A DNA stretch of 64,000 bases from Roseburia porci (lineage in GTDB: Bacteria > Bacillota > Clostridia > Lachnospirales > Lachnospiraceae). The position numbers and the translations under genes are program-made. The notes under the pieces were generated by a model. It had not been told where the DNA came from. It saw only the letters and a program-made list of their open reading frames with translations, and did not search any database. Location: assembly GCF_009695765.1 (NCBI RefSeq), contig NZ_VUNI01000003.1, positions 123,013 to 187,012 on the forward strand. The letters are read 5' to 3'. Of this stretch, positions 27,613 through 37,590 are shown one piece after another (within the stretch, counting starts at the first letter, position 1; every line of letters begins with the position of its first letter).

Positions 27613-29139
27613 TGGAGCAAACAAGAGTAAAACGCTTTGAATCAGACGCACAATAAAATTGCGCTGTGTGCAGAATTCCAGGGAAATCTCCTGACATTCA
27701 TCAAATGTCCGCAGCGCATCCTCCTTTACTCCTGCAACTGCTTTTGCCCGGTACATCCATACTCCACATTCAAAATGCAGATACAGACTGCGGTAATCCA
27801 GATTTACCGTGCCGACAACTGCGTATTCATCATCCGATACAAAGCATTTCGAATGAATAAACCCAGGTGTGTACTGGAAAATGCGCACGCCGCCACGGAT
27901 CAGCTGCTCATAATAAGACTGTGTCAGCAAATAAACCAGCTTTTTATCCGGTATTCCAGGTGTTACAATCCGGACATCGACACCGCTTTTTGCTGCATTG
28001 ATCAGTGCAGTGGACATTTCGGAATCAATGATCAGATAAGGCGTGAAAATGTATACATACTTCCTTGCTCTGTTAATGATATTTAAATATACCGTTTCTC
28101 CTACATTCTCATGATCCAACGGCGAATCTGCATAAGGCTGGATCATTCCGGTACTATCTTTTTTCTGTTTGTTGTCATATGACACACGATACGGATCGCA
28201 CGGCTCATCTCCACGCACGATATAATTCCACATCTGCATAAACATTACCGTAAAATTCCAGACACCTTCTCCGGTAATCCGGATTCCGGCATCTTTCCAA
28301 TAGCCAAATCTCTTCACACGGTTGATGTACTCGTCAGCAAGATTAAAGCCACCGGTATATGCGATCTTTCCGTCGATCACAACCACTTTTCTGTGATCAC
28401 GATTATTCATAACCACCGACAGAAACGGGCGGAATGGATTAAACGATGCACATCGGATTCCTTTTTTCTGTAATCTCCGGTAGTATTTTGAAGGAAGTGT
28501 ATTAATACATCCGACATCGTCATAGATCAGACGGATCTTAACGCCTTCCGCTGCCTTCTGTTCAAGAATATCAACAATCGTATCGAACATATAACCTGGT
28601 TCTATGATAAAAAACTCCAGAAAAATAAAATTTTCTGCGCTCTTTAAATCTTCCAGAAGGCGTGCAAACACCTTTTCCCCGCAGGAGAAATATTCCGTAT
28701 CCTCCTCATGGCATAAAGGATAACCTGCATAATCGGTAAGATACCGTGACTGCTTATATGCCTCATAATTGTCTGTTTTTAACTGTTCTGCAATATCTGG
28801 ATCCTGCGTCACATATTTTTCCGTATGACGGATCACTTCAGATAGTCTCCGCCTGTTTCCTCTTGTCAGTTCTGATCTTCCAAGTAAAAAATAACAGGTT
28901 ACGCCGATGATCGGCATCCATAAGATAATAAAAATCCACGATAATTTATTATATGGTTTGATATCGCGGTCAACCAGATACAGTGCCAGAATGACCGAGA
29001 TAATATGAAAAACAAAGTTAATTTCCGAAAATCTTTCACTGGCTGCATACATGATCATAATCAGCCAGACAAACTGAAGAATGATCGCACATGCTCCGAT
29101 TGCAAGTTTACTAAAAATTCCATGAGTTACTCTTTTCAT
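27604..29139 (-). CDS. cls: Cardiolipin synthase (phospholipase D superfamily)
   Basis: The 511-residue membrane protein condenses phosphatidylglycerol into cardiolipin. Two or three N-terminal helices (about 10-65) precede two HxKxxxxD motifs: HRKVVVIDGKIAYTGGFN and HSKCFVSDDEYAVVGTVNLD. The cardiolipin synthase N-terminal segment WIFIILWMPIIGVTCYFLLG is present. The gene is monocistronic and 25 nt downstream of the subtilisin gene, so possibly co-transcribed with it. Confidence 0.94.
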   Translation of the reverse strand: MKRVTHGIFSKLAIGACAIILQFVWLIMIMYAASERFSEINFVFHIISVILALYLVDRDIKPYNKLSWIFIILWMPIIGVTCYFLLGRSELTRGNRRRLSEVIRHTEKYVTQDPDIAEQLKTDNYEAYKQSRYLTDYAGYPLCHEEDTEYFSCGEKVFARLLEDLKSAENFIFLEFFIIEPGYMFDTIVDILEQKAAEGVKIRLIYDDVGCINTLPSKYYRRLQKKGIRCASFNPFRPFLSVVMNNRDHRKVVVIDGKIAYTGGFNLADEYINRVKRFGYWKDAGIRITGEGVWNFTVMFMQMWNYIVRGDEPCDPYRVSYDNKQKKDSTGMIQPYADSPLDHENVGETVYLNIINRARKYVYIFTPYLIIDSEMSTALINAAKSGVDVRIVTPGIPDKKLVYLLTQSYYEQLIRGGVRIFQYTPGFIHSKCFVSDDEYAVVGTVNLDYRSLYLHFECGVWMYRAKAVAGVKEDALRTFDECQEISLEFCTQRNFIVRLIQSVLLLFAPLL

Positions 29140-29164
29140 TCGTTCCAGCCTCCGTCATTCTATT

Positions 29165-30055
29165 TTAATTCATTTGCAAAAGATTATCAACATGGAGGAT
29201 TCCCCATGATTTCTGATGAATCTCTGTTCCTCTTGGCCAGACCGAATCATAAAGCATCAGCTTCCAGTCCTCCGGATAAAAATATGGATTTTTTTCCATT
29301 CCAAGCGCAAGTGCACCACAAACAACCGGTGCCGACATTGACGTACCGCTTTTTATGGAATATCCGTTGCTCCTGTTATCACAGCTTATGATACGTGTTC
29401 CAGGAGCCAGCACTTCAGGTTTTACAATACAGCAGCCGGTAGGTCCTTTTCCGCTGTATCCTCTCGGCGTTGAGATCGTATTTGCGGTCAGATCATCACT
29501 TGCTCCGACCGTAAGGATTTTTCTTGAAATACCAGGCACCGTGATTGAGTTCCCGGATGGTCCGTTATTTCCTGCAGCGCTTACAACCATAACTCCAAGA
29601 TCCCACAATTCTTCCACAGCATCCAGTATTTTTCTCTGTTCTTCCATATCTGCTCCCGGAAGGAATCCAACGGAAAAATTCAATAACCGTATATTATAAA
29701 TTCGATAATTATGAATGACCCATTCCAGTGCGCGAAGCACATCTTCTGTCTCCCCGTTTCCGTTTTTGTCCAGGACTTTGATCACAACCAGATCCGCACC
29801 TGGTGCCATTCCGCTGATCCGTTGCCGATTCATTCTTCCATCTCCGCAAAGAATCCCGGCTACATGCGTTCCATGTCCATTGTCATCGTACATGCTGTGT
29901 TTGTGATTCACCATATCCAAAAAATAAATATCCCGGTGCGTCAGATCCGGGTGTTTTGCAATTCCTGTGTCTAATACCGCAATCTTTATATTCTTTCCCG
30001 TATATCCAGCCTGATATACCTTTCCTGCATGAACAATCTCTTTTACTCGCTTCAT
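29165..30055 (-). CDS. S8 subtilisin-like serine protease, no signal peptide
   Basis: The 296-residue product has the catalytic triad in standard S8 context: IAVLDTGIAKHPDL (Asp), DNGHGTHVAGILCG (His) and KSGTSMSAPVVCGALALG (Ser), with the oxyanion Asn in VSAAGNNGPSG. It has no secretion signal and almost no propeptide, beginning only about 27 residues before the catalytic core. It therefore resembles intracellular subtilisins. The substrate is unknown. Confidence 0.92.
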   Translation of the reverse strand: MKRVKEIVHAGKVYQAGYTGKNIKIAVLDTGIAKHPDLTHRDIYFLDMVNHKHSMYDDNGHGTHVAGILCGDGRMNRQRISGMAPGADLVVIKVLDKNGNGETEDVLRALEWVIHNYRIYNIRLLNFSVGFLPGADMEEQRKILDAVEELWDLGVMVVSAAGNNGPSGNSITVPGISRKILTVGASDDLTANTISTPRGYSGKGPTGCCIVKPEVLAPGTRIISCDNRSNGYSIKSGTSMSAPVVCGALALGMEKNPYFYPEDWKLMLYDSVWPRGTEIHQKSWGILHVDNLLQMN

Positions 30056-30104
30056 TTCAAAATATGTTTTTTTCTATCTTATGCAGAAAAACAGGGAATT
30101 GCAC

Positions 30105-30136
30105 TAAAAAAGACAGGCGAAACCGCCTGCCCTTTT
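30105..30136 (-). terminator. pnp terminator
   Basis: On the minus strand GGCAGGCGGTTTCGCCTGTC forms a compact stem followed by TTTTTT, just after the pnp stop at 30144. Confidence 0.85.
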
Positions 30137-30143
30137 AAAAAAA

Positions 30144-32237
30144 TTATTTATTTTCCGGAACATCTTTCATTGAGAAACTGATTCTTCCCATCTTGTCTTT
30201 TCCAAGGCACACAACCGTAACCTTATCTCCAAGTGTCAGTACATCCTCCACATGGTTAATTCTTTCTTTTGCAATCTTGGAAATATGAACCATTCCCTCT
30301 TTACCAGGAGCAAATTCGATGAAAGCGCCAAATTCTTTGATGCTTACAACCGTACCGGTAAGAATCTGTCCTTCTGCGAAATCCGTTGTGATGATTTTGA
30401 TCATGTCGATTGCTTTCTGGATTTTGTCTTTATCTGTTCCACATACCGAAACTGAACCATCATCTGTAATATCGATCTTAACTTCTGTTCTTGCAATGAT
30501 TTCATTGATTGTCTTACCTTTCTGACCAACGACATCGCCGATCTTGGAAGGATCGATCTGGATCTGTTCAATCTTTGGAGCCCATTCATTTACTTCTTTT
30601 CTAGGCTCTGAGATTGCTTTGCTCATAACCTCATCCATAATATACAGACGGGCTTCTCTTGTTCTTGCGATTGCTTCTTCTACAATCGGTCTTGTAAGAC
30701 CATGAATCTTGATATCCATCTGGATTGCAGTAATACCATCATGTGTACCGGTAACTTTAAAGTCCATGTCTCCGAAGAAATCTTCAAGTCCCTGGATATC
30801 AGTCAGAACAACATAATCATCATCTGTATCACCGGTTACAAGACCGCAGGAAATACCAGCGACCATCTTCTTGATTGGAACACCAGCTGCCATAAGTGAC
30901 ATACAGGATGCACAGGTAGAAGCCATGGATGTTGATCCGTTGGACTCAAAAGTCTCAGACACTGCACGGATTGCATATGGGAACTCTTCTACGGAAGGCA
31001 ATACCGGAACAAGTGCTTTCTCAGCAAGTGCTCCATGACCGATCTCACGTCTTCCTGGTCCTCTGGAAACTTTTGTCTCACCAACTGAGTATGCCGGGAA
31101 ATTATACTGATGTAAATATCTCTTGGTTGTTATATTTGCATCCAGTCCGTCAATCTTCTGAACCTCAGATAACGGAGCAAGTGTAACAACATCACAGATC
31201 TGTGTCTGTCCACGTGTAAACATTGCAGAACCATGTACTCTAGGGATCAGATCAACTTCAGCTGCTAATGGGCGGATCTGATTGATTGCTCTTCCATCCG
31301 GACGTTTATGATCCTTTAAGATCATCTTACGGACAGTCTTTTTCTGATACTGATAAACAGCCTCTCCAAGTACTGCAAGCCACTCTTCATTCTCAGCAAA
31401 CGCCTCTTCCAGCTTCTCTGTAATCTGACGGATGTTCTCTTCACGTACCTGTTTCTCGTCTGTGAAAACAGCTTCTTCCATCTGTTCTGGTGTAACGATC
31501 TCTTTCATGGCTGCAAACATTTCTTCCGGAATTGCGCAGCTTGTATACTCGTGTTTTGCTTTTCCTACTTCTGCTGTAATCTTATCAATAAAAGCAATGA
31601 TTGTCTGGTTGATATCATGACATTTATAAATTGCTTCAATCATCTTGGCTTCTGGTACTTCATTTGCGCCAGCCTCGATCATGATTACTTTTTCTCTTGT
31701 AGAAGCAACGGTCAGCTGAAGGTCTCCTTCATCCCAGTCTTTCTGAGATGGGTTAACAACAAATTCACCATCTACCAGTCCCATCTGTGTCATTGCACAT
31801 GGACCATCAAATGGAATATCGGAAATTGTTGTAGCAAGGGCTGCTCCGATCATTGCAACGATCTCTGGACGGCACTCCGGATCAACAGACATTACCATGT
31901 TGTTTAAGGTGACGTCATTTCTGTAATCTTTCGGGAATAACGGTCTCATTGGTCTGTCGATAACACGGGATGTAAGGATTGCATTTTCAGATGCTTTTCC
32001 CTCACGTTTGTTAAATCCACCCGGGATCTTACCAACAGAATACATTTTCTCTTCATATTCCACACTCAATGGGAAGAAATCAATTCCATCCCTTGGTTTT
32101 TCTGATGCTGTTGCAGTAGATAACACGGTTGTTTCACCATATTTTAATAACGCTGCGCCATTTGCCTGAGCACACACTCTTCCGATATCTACCGTGAGTG
32201 TTCTGCCGGCAAGTTCCATAGAATAACTTTTGTACAT
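30144..32237 (-). CDS. pnp: Polyribonucleotide nucleotidyltransferase
   Basis: PNPase degrades RNA phosphorolytically 3' to 5'. The 697 residues show two RNase PH domains (KRPDGRAINQIRPLAAEVDL begins the second; GSTSMASTCASCMSLMAAGVP is the active-site region). A KH domain (IDPSKIGDVVGQKGKTINEI) and a C-terminal S1 domain (GTVVSIKEFGAFIEFAPGKE) follow. It lies downstream of rpsO as in many bacteria, but a hairpin terminator separates them. Confidence 0.98.
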   Translation of the reverse strand: MYKSYSMELAGRTLTVDIGRVCAQANGAALLKYGETTVLSTATASEKPRDGIDFFPLSVEYEEKMYSVGKIPGGFNKREGKASENAILTSRVIDRPMRPLFPKDYRNDVTLNNMVMSVDPECRPEIVAMIGAALATTISDIPFDGPCAMTQMGLVDGEFVVNPSQKDWDEGDLQLTVASTREKVIMIEAGANEVPEAKMIEAIYKCHDINQTIIAFIDKITAEVGKAKHEYTSCAIPEEMFAAMKEIVTPEQMEEAVFTDEKQVREENIRQITEKLEEAFAENEEWLAVLGEAVYQYQKKTVRKMILKDHKRPDGRAINQIRPLAAEVDLIPRVHGSAMFTRGQTQICDVVTLAPLSEVQKIDGLDANITTKRYLHQYNFPAYSVGETKVSRGPGRREIGHGALAEKALVPVLPSVEEFPYAIRAVSETFESNGSTSMASTCASCMSLMAAGVPIKKMVAGISCGLVTGDTDDDYVVLTDIQGLEDFFGDMDFKVTGTHDGITAIQMDIKIHGLTRPIVEEAIARTREARLYIMDEVMSKAISEPRKEVNEWAPKIEQIQIDPSKIGDVVGQKGKTINEIIARTEVKIDITDDGSVSVCGTDKDKIQKAIDMIKIITTDFAEGQILTGTVVSIKEFGAFIEFAPGKEGMVHISKIAKERINHVEDVLTLGDKVTVVCLGKDKMGRISFSMKDVPENK

Positions 32238-32403
32238 ATTGTTCTCCTTTTCATGCCTGATAGCCTAAATTATTGCAGAAGGTCCGAAACTACTGAACAG
32301 TATACGGAATTCCATATATTCTTCAGTGGTCCCGGCAAGTTCTTCTGTCAATAGATAAGTTTAAACGAACACTTTCCTGCTTGCAAGTAAATGTTCAAAA
32401 AAA

Positions 32404-32433
32404 AATAGAGCGGAATAAAAACCCCGCTCTATT
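32404..32433 (-). terminator. rpsO terminator
   Basis: AATAGAGCGG pairs with CCGCTCTATT around a 10-nt loop and is followed on the minus strand by TTTTTT. It lies between rpsO and pnp, so pnp also depends on read-through or its own promoter. Confidence 0.88.
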
Positions 32434-32443
32434 CATATAGCAA

Positions 32444-32710
32444 TTATTTTCTAAGACCTAAACGCTCGATCAGAGAACGATATCTCTCGATATCAAGCTC
32501 TTTTAAGTATGCTAATAATCCACGTCTCTGTCCGATCATCTTTAACATACCTCTTCTTGAATGATGATCTTTTGGGTTAACTTTTAAATGCTCTGTTAAC
32601 TCCTGAATTCTTGCTGTTAAGATTGCAACCTGAACTTCTGGTGATCCAGTATCGTTCGGTGTTCTTCCGTATTCAGCGATAATTGCCTGTTTCTTTTCTT
32701 TTGCGATCAT
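32444..32710 (-). CDS. rpsO: 30S ribosomal protein S15
   Basis: This 88-residue protein binds the central domain of 16S rRNA. The sequence has the characteristic [20 protein letters not shown] and [20 protein letters not shown]. Length and sequence are typical. GGAGG precedes the ATG, and a TTTACA/TACACT promoter lies about 95 nt upstream. Confidence 0.98.
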   Translation of the reverse strand: MIAKEKKQAIIAEYGRTPNDTGSPEVQVAILTARIQELTEHLKVNPKDHHSRRGMLKMIGQRRGLLAYLKELDIERYRSLIERLGLRK

Positions 32711-32804
32711 GTTGTGATCCTCCTTTAATTTTCTAATCGCCCTGTATACTCAGCGGAAGGTCGGAGTGTCCATCGACCGAATATGGGCTAACTCATACTT
32801 GACT

Positions 32805-32833
32805 AGTGTAACATAGTCCTTATGTATTGTAAA
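32805..32833 (-). promoter_or_regulatory. Promoter of rpsO
   Basis: Minus strand TTTACA (32828-32833), 17-bp spacer, TACACT (32805-32810). It overlaps the very end of the preceding NlpC/P60 gene region. Confidence 0.65.
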
Positions 32834-32845
32834 GTTGTTTTTTTA

Positions 32846-33988
32846 TTAGTTTCCAAGGACATTCGAAACACAGATTGGTGTCCGGTAAAATGCATTTGAA
32901 ATGATAATACCAGTCGTCTCATTACTTGCATGTACAATCTGTCCATTTCCGATGTAAATTGCCACATGGCTGATACTGTTTCCACTTCCGTAGAAGAACA
33001 GATCTCCCGGCTGTGCATCCGACGCGCTGATGATTGTTCCACAATTCGGTTGTGCCCGCGAAGAATGTGGAAGATAGATTCCATATTTTGCAAAGATTGA
33101 TAATGTAAATCCGGAACAATCTGCGCCATTCGTCAGGCTGGTTCCACCCCATACATAAGGATTTCCGACAAACTGACATGCATATGCGACAAGTGAAACC
33201 CTTGCATCCGATACACCGGATCCATATTTTAATTCCGTCATGGACTGTGCCGTCGGAAGTGTCTCGCTCAGATCAACAAATTCAGCGGAAACATATCCCT
33301 GCACATCATCAACCTCAACCTGTACCCATCCATCCTGAGCCTGTGATAACGCGGTGATCTGCTCTCCGTTTCCAACGAGCGCAAGAATTTCCGCATCTGT
33401 TGTTGCCTGTGTACGGACTCTTAATGTATCTGTATTCACAGTAGCAATCAGTTTTTTCTCTCCTTCTGCTATTGTGCGGGCCTCATCTCCCGAAACAATA
33501 TACTCACTCTTTACATAACCGGTTACGTTTCCGGATGTAATCTGTGTCCACTCACCTTCTGTGCCTACGATCTCGCAAGCCGCATTCGGTGTCATCTTTC
33601 CAACAATGTCACTGTCTGTTGAAGCATTCTCACGAATATTCAATGTGTCATCTACAACTGCGATTCCAAGATTACTGTATCCGCAGATATCTGTATCTTC
33701 CTCCTGTGGTTCTTCCTGCTGACCTGCTGTAACCATATTTGTCTGGCTCTTCGCCACAGCAATCTCTCCCACACTTTTTTCTCCTTCATAGTCACTCAAT
33801 ACATTTGCGACTCCGGAAGTCAATGTTAACGGCTCTGTATTTTCAACGCTAAGTGCCTTTGCTGCTCCAACTGCAAAGACCGGCTCACTTTGTTCAACCT
33901 GCATATGGTTCTGAATGGTACCACAGATCGTGATTGCAGAAGCAAAAAGAATTACTGCGCCTGCTCTGATTTTCTTTATGTGCCTCAT
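32846..33988 (-). CDS. Secreted NlpC/P60 peptidoglycan endopeptidase with two SH3 domains
   Basis: The 380-residue product starts with a signal peptide (AGAVILFASAITICGTI). Two bacterial SH3 domains follow, about residues 110-170 (LNIRENASTDSDIVGKM) and 180-245 (LRVRTQATTDAEILALVG). The C-terminal NlpC/P60 domain has the catalytic Cys in GADCSGFTLSIF and His in ISHVAIYIGNGQ, with a third polar residue in IVHAS. Such enzymes cut the D-Glu to diamino-acid bond in stem peptides. It is transcribed alone. Confidence 0.94.
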   Translation of the reverse strand: MRHIKKIRAGAVILFASAITICGTIQNHMQVEQSEPVFAVGAAKALSVENTEPLTLTSGVANVLSDYEGEKSVGEIAVAKSQTNMVTAGQQEEPQEEDTDICGYSNLGIAVVDDTLNIRENASTDSDIVGKMTPNAACEIVGTEGEWTQITSGNVTGYVKSEYIVSGDEARTIAEGEKKLIATVNTDTLRVRTQATTDAEILALVGNGEQITALSQAQDGWVQVEVDDVQGYVSAEFVDLSETLPTAQSMTELKYGSGVSDARVSLVAYACQFVGNPYVWGGTSLTNGADCSGFTLSIFAKYGIYLPHSSRAQPNCGTIISASDAQPGDLFFYGSGNSISHVAIYIGNGQIVHASNETTGIIISNAFYRTPICVSNVLGN

Positions 33989-34077
33989 ATTATCCTCCTA
34001 AGTACTTCAGTTCACATTTTGTCAGTATAACAATCGCGTCTCACATTGTCAACACATTCGTAACATCTTTGTAATAT

Positions 34078-35718
34078 TTATGATACAGTTTCTTCATCCT
34101 CATCCGGATCACTTTCCAGAATAGAATATGCAATGTTCGTAGAATGATCTCCAATTCTCTCAAGTCCGGAAATCAGATCCGTAAACATCATGCCTGCAAC
34201 CGGAGAACATTTTCCTTTTGCCATTCTCTTGACATGATTTTTCTGGAGTGTTCTTTCCATATGGTCAATATCATTTTCTTCACTGACAATTTCATCCAGC
34301 GCAGATGCATTTCCCGTTGTAAACATCGCTAATGCCTTTTTCAGAAGATCTACGACCTCGGTATACATTTCCAGAAGTTCCCGGTCTGCCTTTTTGGAGA
34401 ATTCAATCTTATCCCGGTAACGCTGTGTTGCAGCATCTGCAATGTTCTCGGCATGATCACCGATTCGCTCAATGTCGCTTACCACATGGAAAAGACTTCC
34501 GATACGTTCAGAATCTTCTGTTGGCAGTTCATACTGAACAAGCCGCACCAGATAATTGGTGATCTCGTCATTTAAGAAGTCAATCAGATGTTCCTGTTCA
34601 TAAACACCTGCCAGTTTTTCTTCATCTTCTTCAAAGAACGCTTCCATTGCATGATTTAAATTATCGATTGCAAGATTACCCATACGATTGATCTCATGAA
34701 TTGCTTCTACAGCAGCTGTTGCCGGCACGAAAGTCTTTTTCATGCCGATGTACTGTAAATGATACTCGCTGTCCACTTTGTCATCACCAGGAATAATCAT
34801 ATTGGCCAGTTTAATAAACCAATGGGAAACCGGGAAAAAGATGACCGTCTGGAACACTTTAAACAATGTATCCGCATTGGCCACACAACGGTTGATGCTG
34901 CTTCCGGAAATAGCATAAAGAAGCTTTAATACCGCATCCATTCCCAGGAGCAGAATAATTCCAAGAATAATCATACCAAACACATTGAACATCACATGAA
35001 TGAGTGCTGCTCTCTTAGAATCCTTATTTCCACTCAGACTCGCAAGCACCGCCGGTGTACAGGAACCAATATTACATCCCAGAATAAAAAACAGACAGAT
35101 TGGAAGTCCGATTAACCCCTGTCCTGCCATCATAAGAATAATGCTGACCGTAACAGAAGAACTCTGAAGGATTGCAGTGATCACGAATCCTAAAAGAATT
35201 CCAAGGAATGGGTTACTTAGTTTGGCAAGTGTGTCTAAAACACTTGGGAATTCTTTCAAAGAATCCATCGCGGCTGTCATCAGGAAAATACCCAGAAACA
35301 GACATCCAAATCCAAGAACGATCTCACCAATCTTCTTCACTTCCGGTTTTTTGAAAAATACCATCATAACGGAACCGATCAGCAAGATATACGGTGCAAT
35401 CGCTGTGAGTTTTAACGAAACAAGTTGTGCAGTGATCGTTGTACCGATATTGGCACCAAAAATAATTCCAACTGACTGTTCCAGAGACATTAATCCGGCA
35501 TTTACAAAACTGACAACCATAACCGTTGTTGCTCCGGATGACTGAATCACAGCAGTAAATATCGCACCAAATACAACAGCAATAAATTTGTTCTTTGTCA
35601 TGGCATCAATCAGACCACGCATTTTTGTTCCGGCGGCCTTTTGCATACCCTGACTCATGAAGTTCATTCCAAATAAAAATAATCCTAATCCAGCTACTAA
35701 ATTAAAAAACAAGTCCAT
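34078..35718 (-). CDS. Na+/phosphate cotransporter-family protein with PhoU-like tail
   Basis: The 546-residue protein has two Na_Pi_cotrans repeats with the paired signature QSSGATTVMVVSFVNAG and LQSSSVTVSIILMMAGQG inside about nine membrane segments. A cytoplasmic PhoU-like helical domain follows (about 350-530), with repeated ERIGDHAENIADAA and ERIGDHSTNIAYSI. It resembles YjbB/NptA-type transporters. It precedes ribF by 2 nt, so it may be read with the translation-factor operon. Confidence 0.93.
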   Translation of the reverse strand: MDLFFNLVAGLGLFLFGMNFMSQGMQKAAGTKMRGLIDAMTKNKFIAVVFGAIFTAVIQSSGATTVMVVSFVNAGLMSLEQSVGIIFGANIGTTITAQLVSLKLTAIAPYILLIGSVMMVFFKKPEVKKIGEIVLGFGCLFLGIFLMTAAMDSLKEFPSVLDTLAKLSNPFLGILLGFVITAILQSSSVTVSIILMMAGQGLIGLPICLFFILGCNIGSCTPAVLASLSGNKDSKRAALIHVMFNVFGMIILGIILLLGMDAVLKLLYAISGSSINRCVANADTLFKVFQTVIFFPVSHWFIKLANMIIPGDDKVDSEYHLQYIGMKKTFVPATAAVEAIHEINRMGNLAIDNLNHAMEAFFEEDEEKLAGVYEQEHLIDFLNDEITNYLVRLVQYELPTEDSERIGSLFHVVSDIERIGDHAENIADAATQRYRDKIEFSKKADRELLEMYTEVVDLLKKALAMFTTGNASALDEIVSEENDIDHMERTLQKNHVKRMAKGKCSPVAGMMFTDLISGLERIGDHSTNIAYSILESDPDEDEETVS

Positions 35719-35720
35719 GT

Positions 35721-36647
35721 CTACTCCTTTTTAGAGAAATAGTTCTCTGCTTTGGCAATGTCACAATTCATCTGATGCTTTAAATCATCAATTGAATCAA
35801 ATTTCATTTCTGGTCTGATATAGTGAAGAAACTGTATCGTCACAATTTTATCATACAAGTTCTGACAAAAGTCAATAATATAGGTTTCTATTCCGATCGG
35901 ATTGTTTCCTGCAATTGTTGGTTTACACCCGACATTGGAGACTCCCTGATACCACTGTTCCCCAATAATCACCCGGGTTATGTACACTCCGTTTGGCGGG
36001 AGGATCTTCTCCGGTGGAAGTGTCATGTTAATCGTTGGAATTCCTATGGTTCGTCCAATCTGTTTTCCATGAATCACCCTGGATTTTACAAAAAATTCAT
36101 ATCCGAGCAGATGATTTGCTTTTTCAATTGCACCTTTTTTTATTTCTTCCCTCACAAATGTGCTGCTGATATCCCGTCCATCTTCCTGTATTTTCTCTAA
36201 AACGATAACACGATATCCCAACTCCCCTGAAAGCTTTTCCAGAAGTCTGTAATCGCCGCCTCTGTTGTGTCCGAAATGAAAATCTTTTCCGACGATCATG
36301 CATTTTACATGAAGCGCCGATACAATCCAGCGCACAAACTTCTCAGGTTCCATGCACATCACTTCGTTTGTAAAGGGACATTCAATCAGATAATCGACTC
36401 CTGTCTCTTCAAAAATATGATATTTTTCTTCATTTGTTGTAAGGACCTGTGCTTCCACTTTTCCCGTTTTTCGAGTCGGTGGAATGTCAAAGGTAAAGAC
36501 AATGGAGCGATATCCGTTCTCGGCACTCTGATTCAGCAGATTTTCCATCAGAAGCTCGTGTCCTCTGTGAAGTCCGTCAAACTTTCCGAGTGTGATCGCG
36601 GATGGCTCTTTCACACTAAAATCAAGCGTATCTCTTATATATTTCAT
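35721..36647 (-). CDS. ribF: Bifunctional riboflavin kinase/FAD synthetase
   Basis: The 308-residue enzyme converts riboflavin to FMN and FAD. The N-terminal nucleotidyltransferase domain shows ALTLGKFDGLHRGH-like sequence (AITLGKFDGLHRGHELL) and VGKDFHFGHNRGGD. The C-terminal kinase domain has GRTIGIPTINMTLPPEKILPP and GVYITRV. It closes the rimP-nusA-infB operon behind truB, a typical Firmicutes order. Its product FAD is the ApbE cofactor source. Confidence 0.96.
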   Translation of the reverse strand: MKYIRDTLDFSVKEPSAITLGKFDGLHRGHELLMENLLNQSAENGYRSIVFTFDIPPTRKTGKVEAQVLTTNEEKYHIFEETGVDYLIECPFTNEVMCMEPEKFVRWIVSALHVKCMIVGKDFHFGHNRGGDYRLLEKLSGELGYRVIVLEKIQEDGRDISSTFVREEIKKGAIEKANHLLGYEFFVKSRVIHGKQIGRTIGIPTINMTLPPEKILPPNGVYITRVIIGEQWYQGVSNVGCKPTIAGNNPIGIETYIIDFCQNLYDKIVTIQFLHYIRPEMKFDSIDDLKHQMNCDIAKAENYFSKKE

Positions 36648-36648
36648 A

Positions 36649-37581
36649 TTATTCCATAAACAATTTTACCGGTTTATATTCATTCGTCATTTTCTGCCAT
36701 TCATATAAGCCGATAAATTTCTGATTCCAATCATAAAGTCTGTATAATTCTGCAGTATGTTCCGGTTGTTCTTTGACAAATTCCGCAGATATCCGGTTGC
36801 CATTGATCAATGGTTTTTCTGCCTCTTTTAACACGGTTATCTCAGGATATCGGTCAAACACATAATCTACCGGATAAAGTAATTCCCGAAATGTTTCATA
36901 GTTCCATGTTTCAGGTGGTGCCGCAGCCGACAATTTTTTCACTGCTTTCTCCACTTCTGATAAATGCAACGCCTTATCCAGCGTAAATCCAGCTACTTTT
37001 GTCCGTATTAAAGACTTCATACAGCCATAACAGCCAAGTGTCTGTCCAATATCATGGCAAAGTGTCCTTATATAAGTTCCCTTGGAACAATGCACGCGCA
37101 TATGTACTTCTGGAAGATCCATACCCAGAATCTCAATTTCATATATGGTTACAGGTCTCGCTTTACGTTCAACCGTAATTCCTTTTCTGGCAAGATCACA
37201 CAACTTCTGTCCATTTATTTTAAGGGCAGAATACATTGGTGGTATCTGATCATACGCTCCGATGTAAGAAGCAATTACTTTTCTCACCTGTTCCTCTGTC
37301 ACATCTACGCTCGAAGAATTCAGGATTGTTCCCGAAATATCCTGTGTATCCGTGTCTGTTCCAAGTAAAAGAACTGTCTCATACACCTTGTCCTTTTCGG
37401 TGAGCAGATCACACACTTTGGTCGCTTTTCCCAGGCAGACAGGAAGAACCCCTTCCGCATCCGGGTCAAGCGTGCCTGTGTGTCCGATTTTTTTCTGATG
37501 AAAAATACCACGCATCTTTGCCACAACGTCAAAGGATGTAAATCCTTTTTCTTTATATACATTTATGATTCCGCTAACCAT
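36649..37581 (-). CDS. truB: tRNA pseudouridine(55) synthase
   Basis: The 310-residue protein makes the T-loop pseudouridine 55. It has the catalytic Asp motif GHTGTLDPDAEGVLPVCLGK, preceded by NVYKEKGFTSFDVV, and the later KGTYIRTLCHDIG. Its stop is 1 nt from the ribF start, so the two are tightly coupled. Confidence 0.97.
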   Translation of the reverse strand: MVSGIINVYKEKGFTSFDVVAKMRGIFHQKKIGHTGTLDPDAEGVLPVCLGKATKVCDLLTEKDKVYETVLLLGTDTDTQDISGTILNSSSVDVTEEQVRKVIASYIGAYDQIPPMYSALKINGQKLCDLARKGITVERKARPVTIYEIEILGMDLPEVHMRVHCSKGTYIRTLCHDIGQTLGCYGCMKSLIRTKVAGFTLDKALHLSEVEKAVKKLSAAAPPETWNYETFRELLYPVDYVFDRYPEITVLKEAEKPLINGNRISAEFVKEQPEHTAELYRLYDWNQKFIGLYEWQKMTNEYKPVKLFME

Positions 37582-37590
37582 TTTTCATTC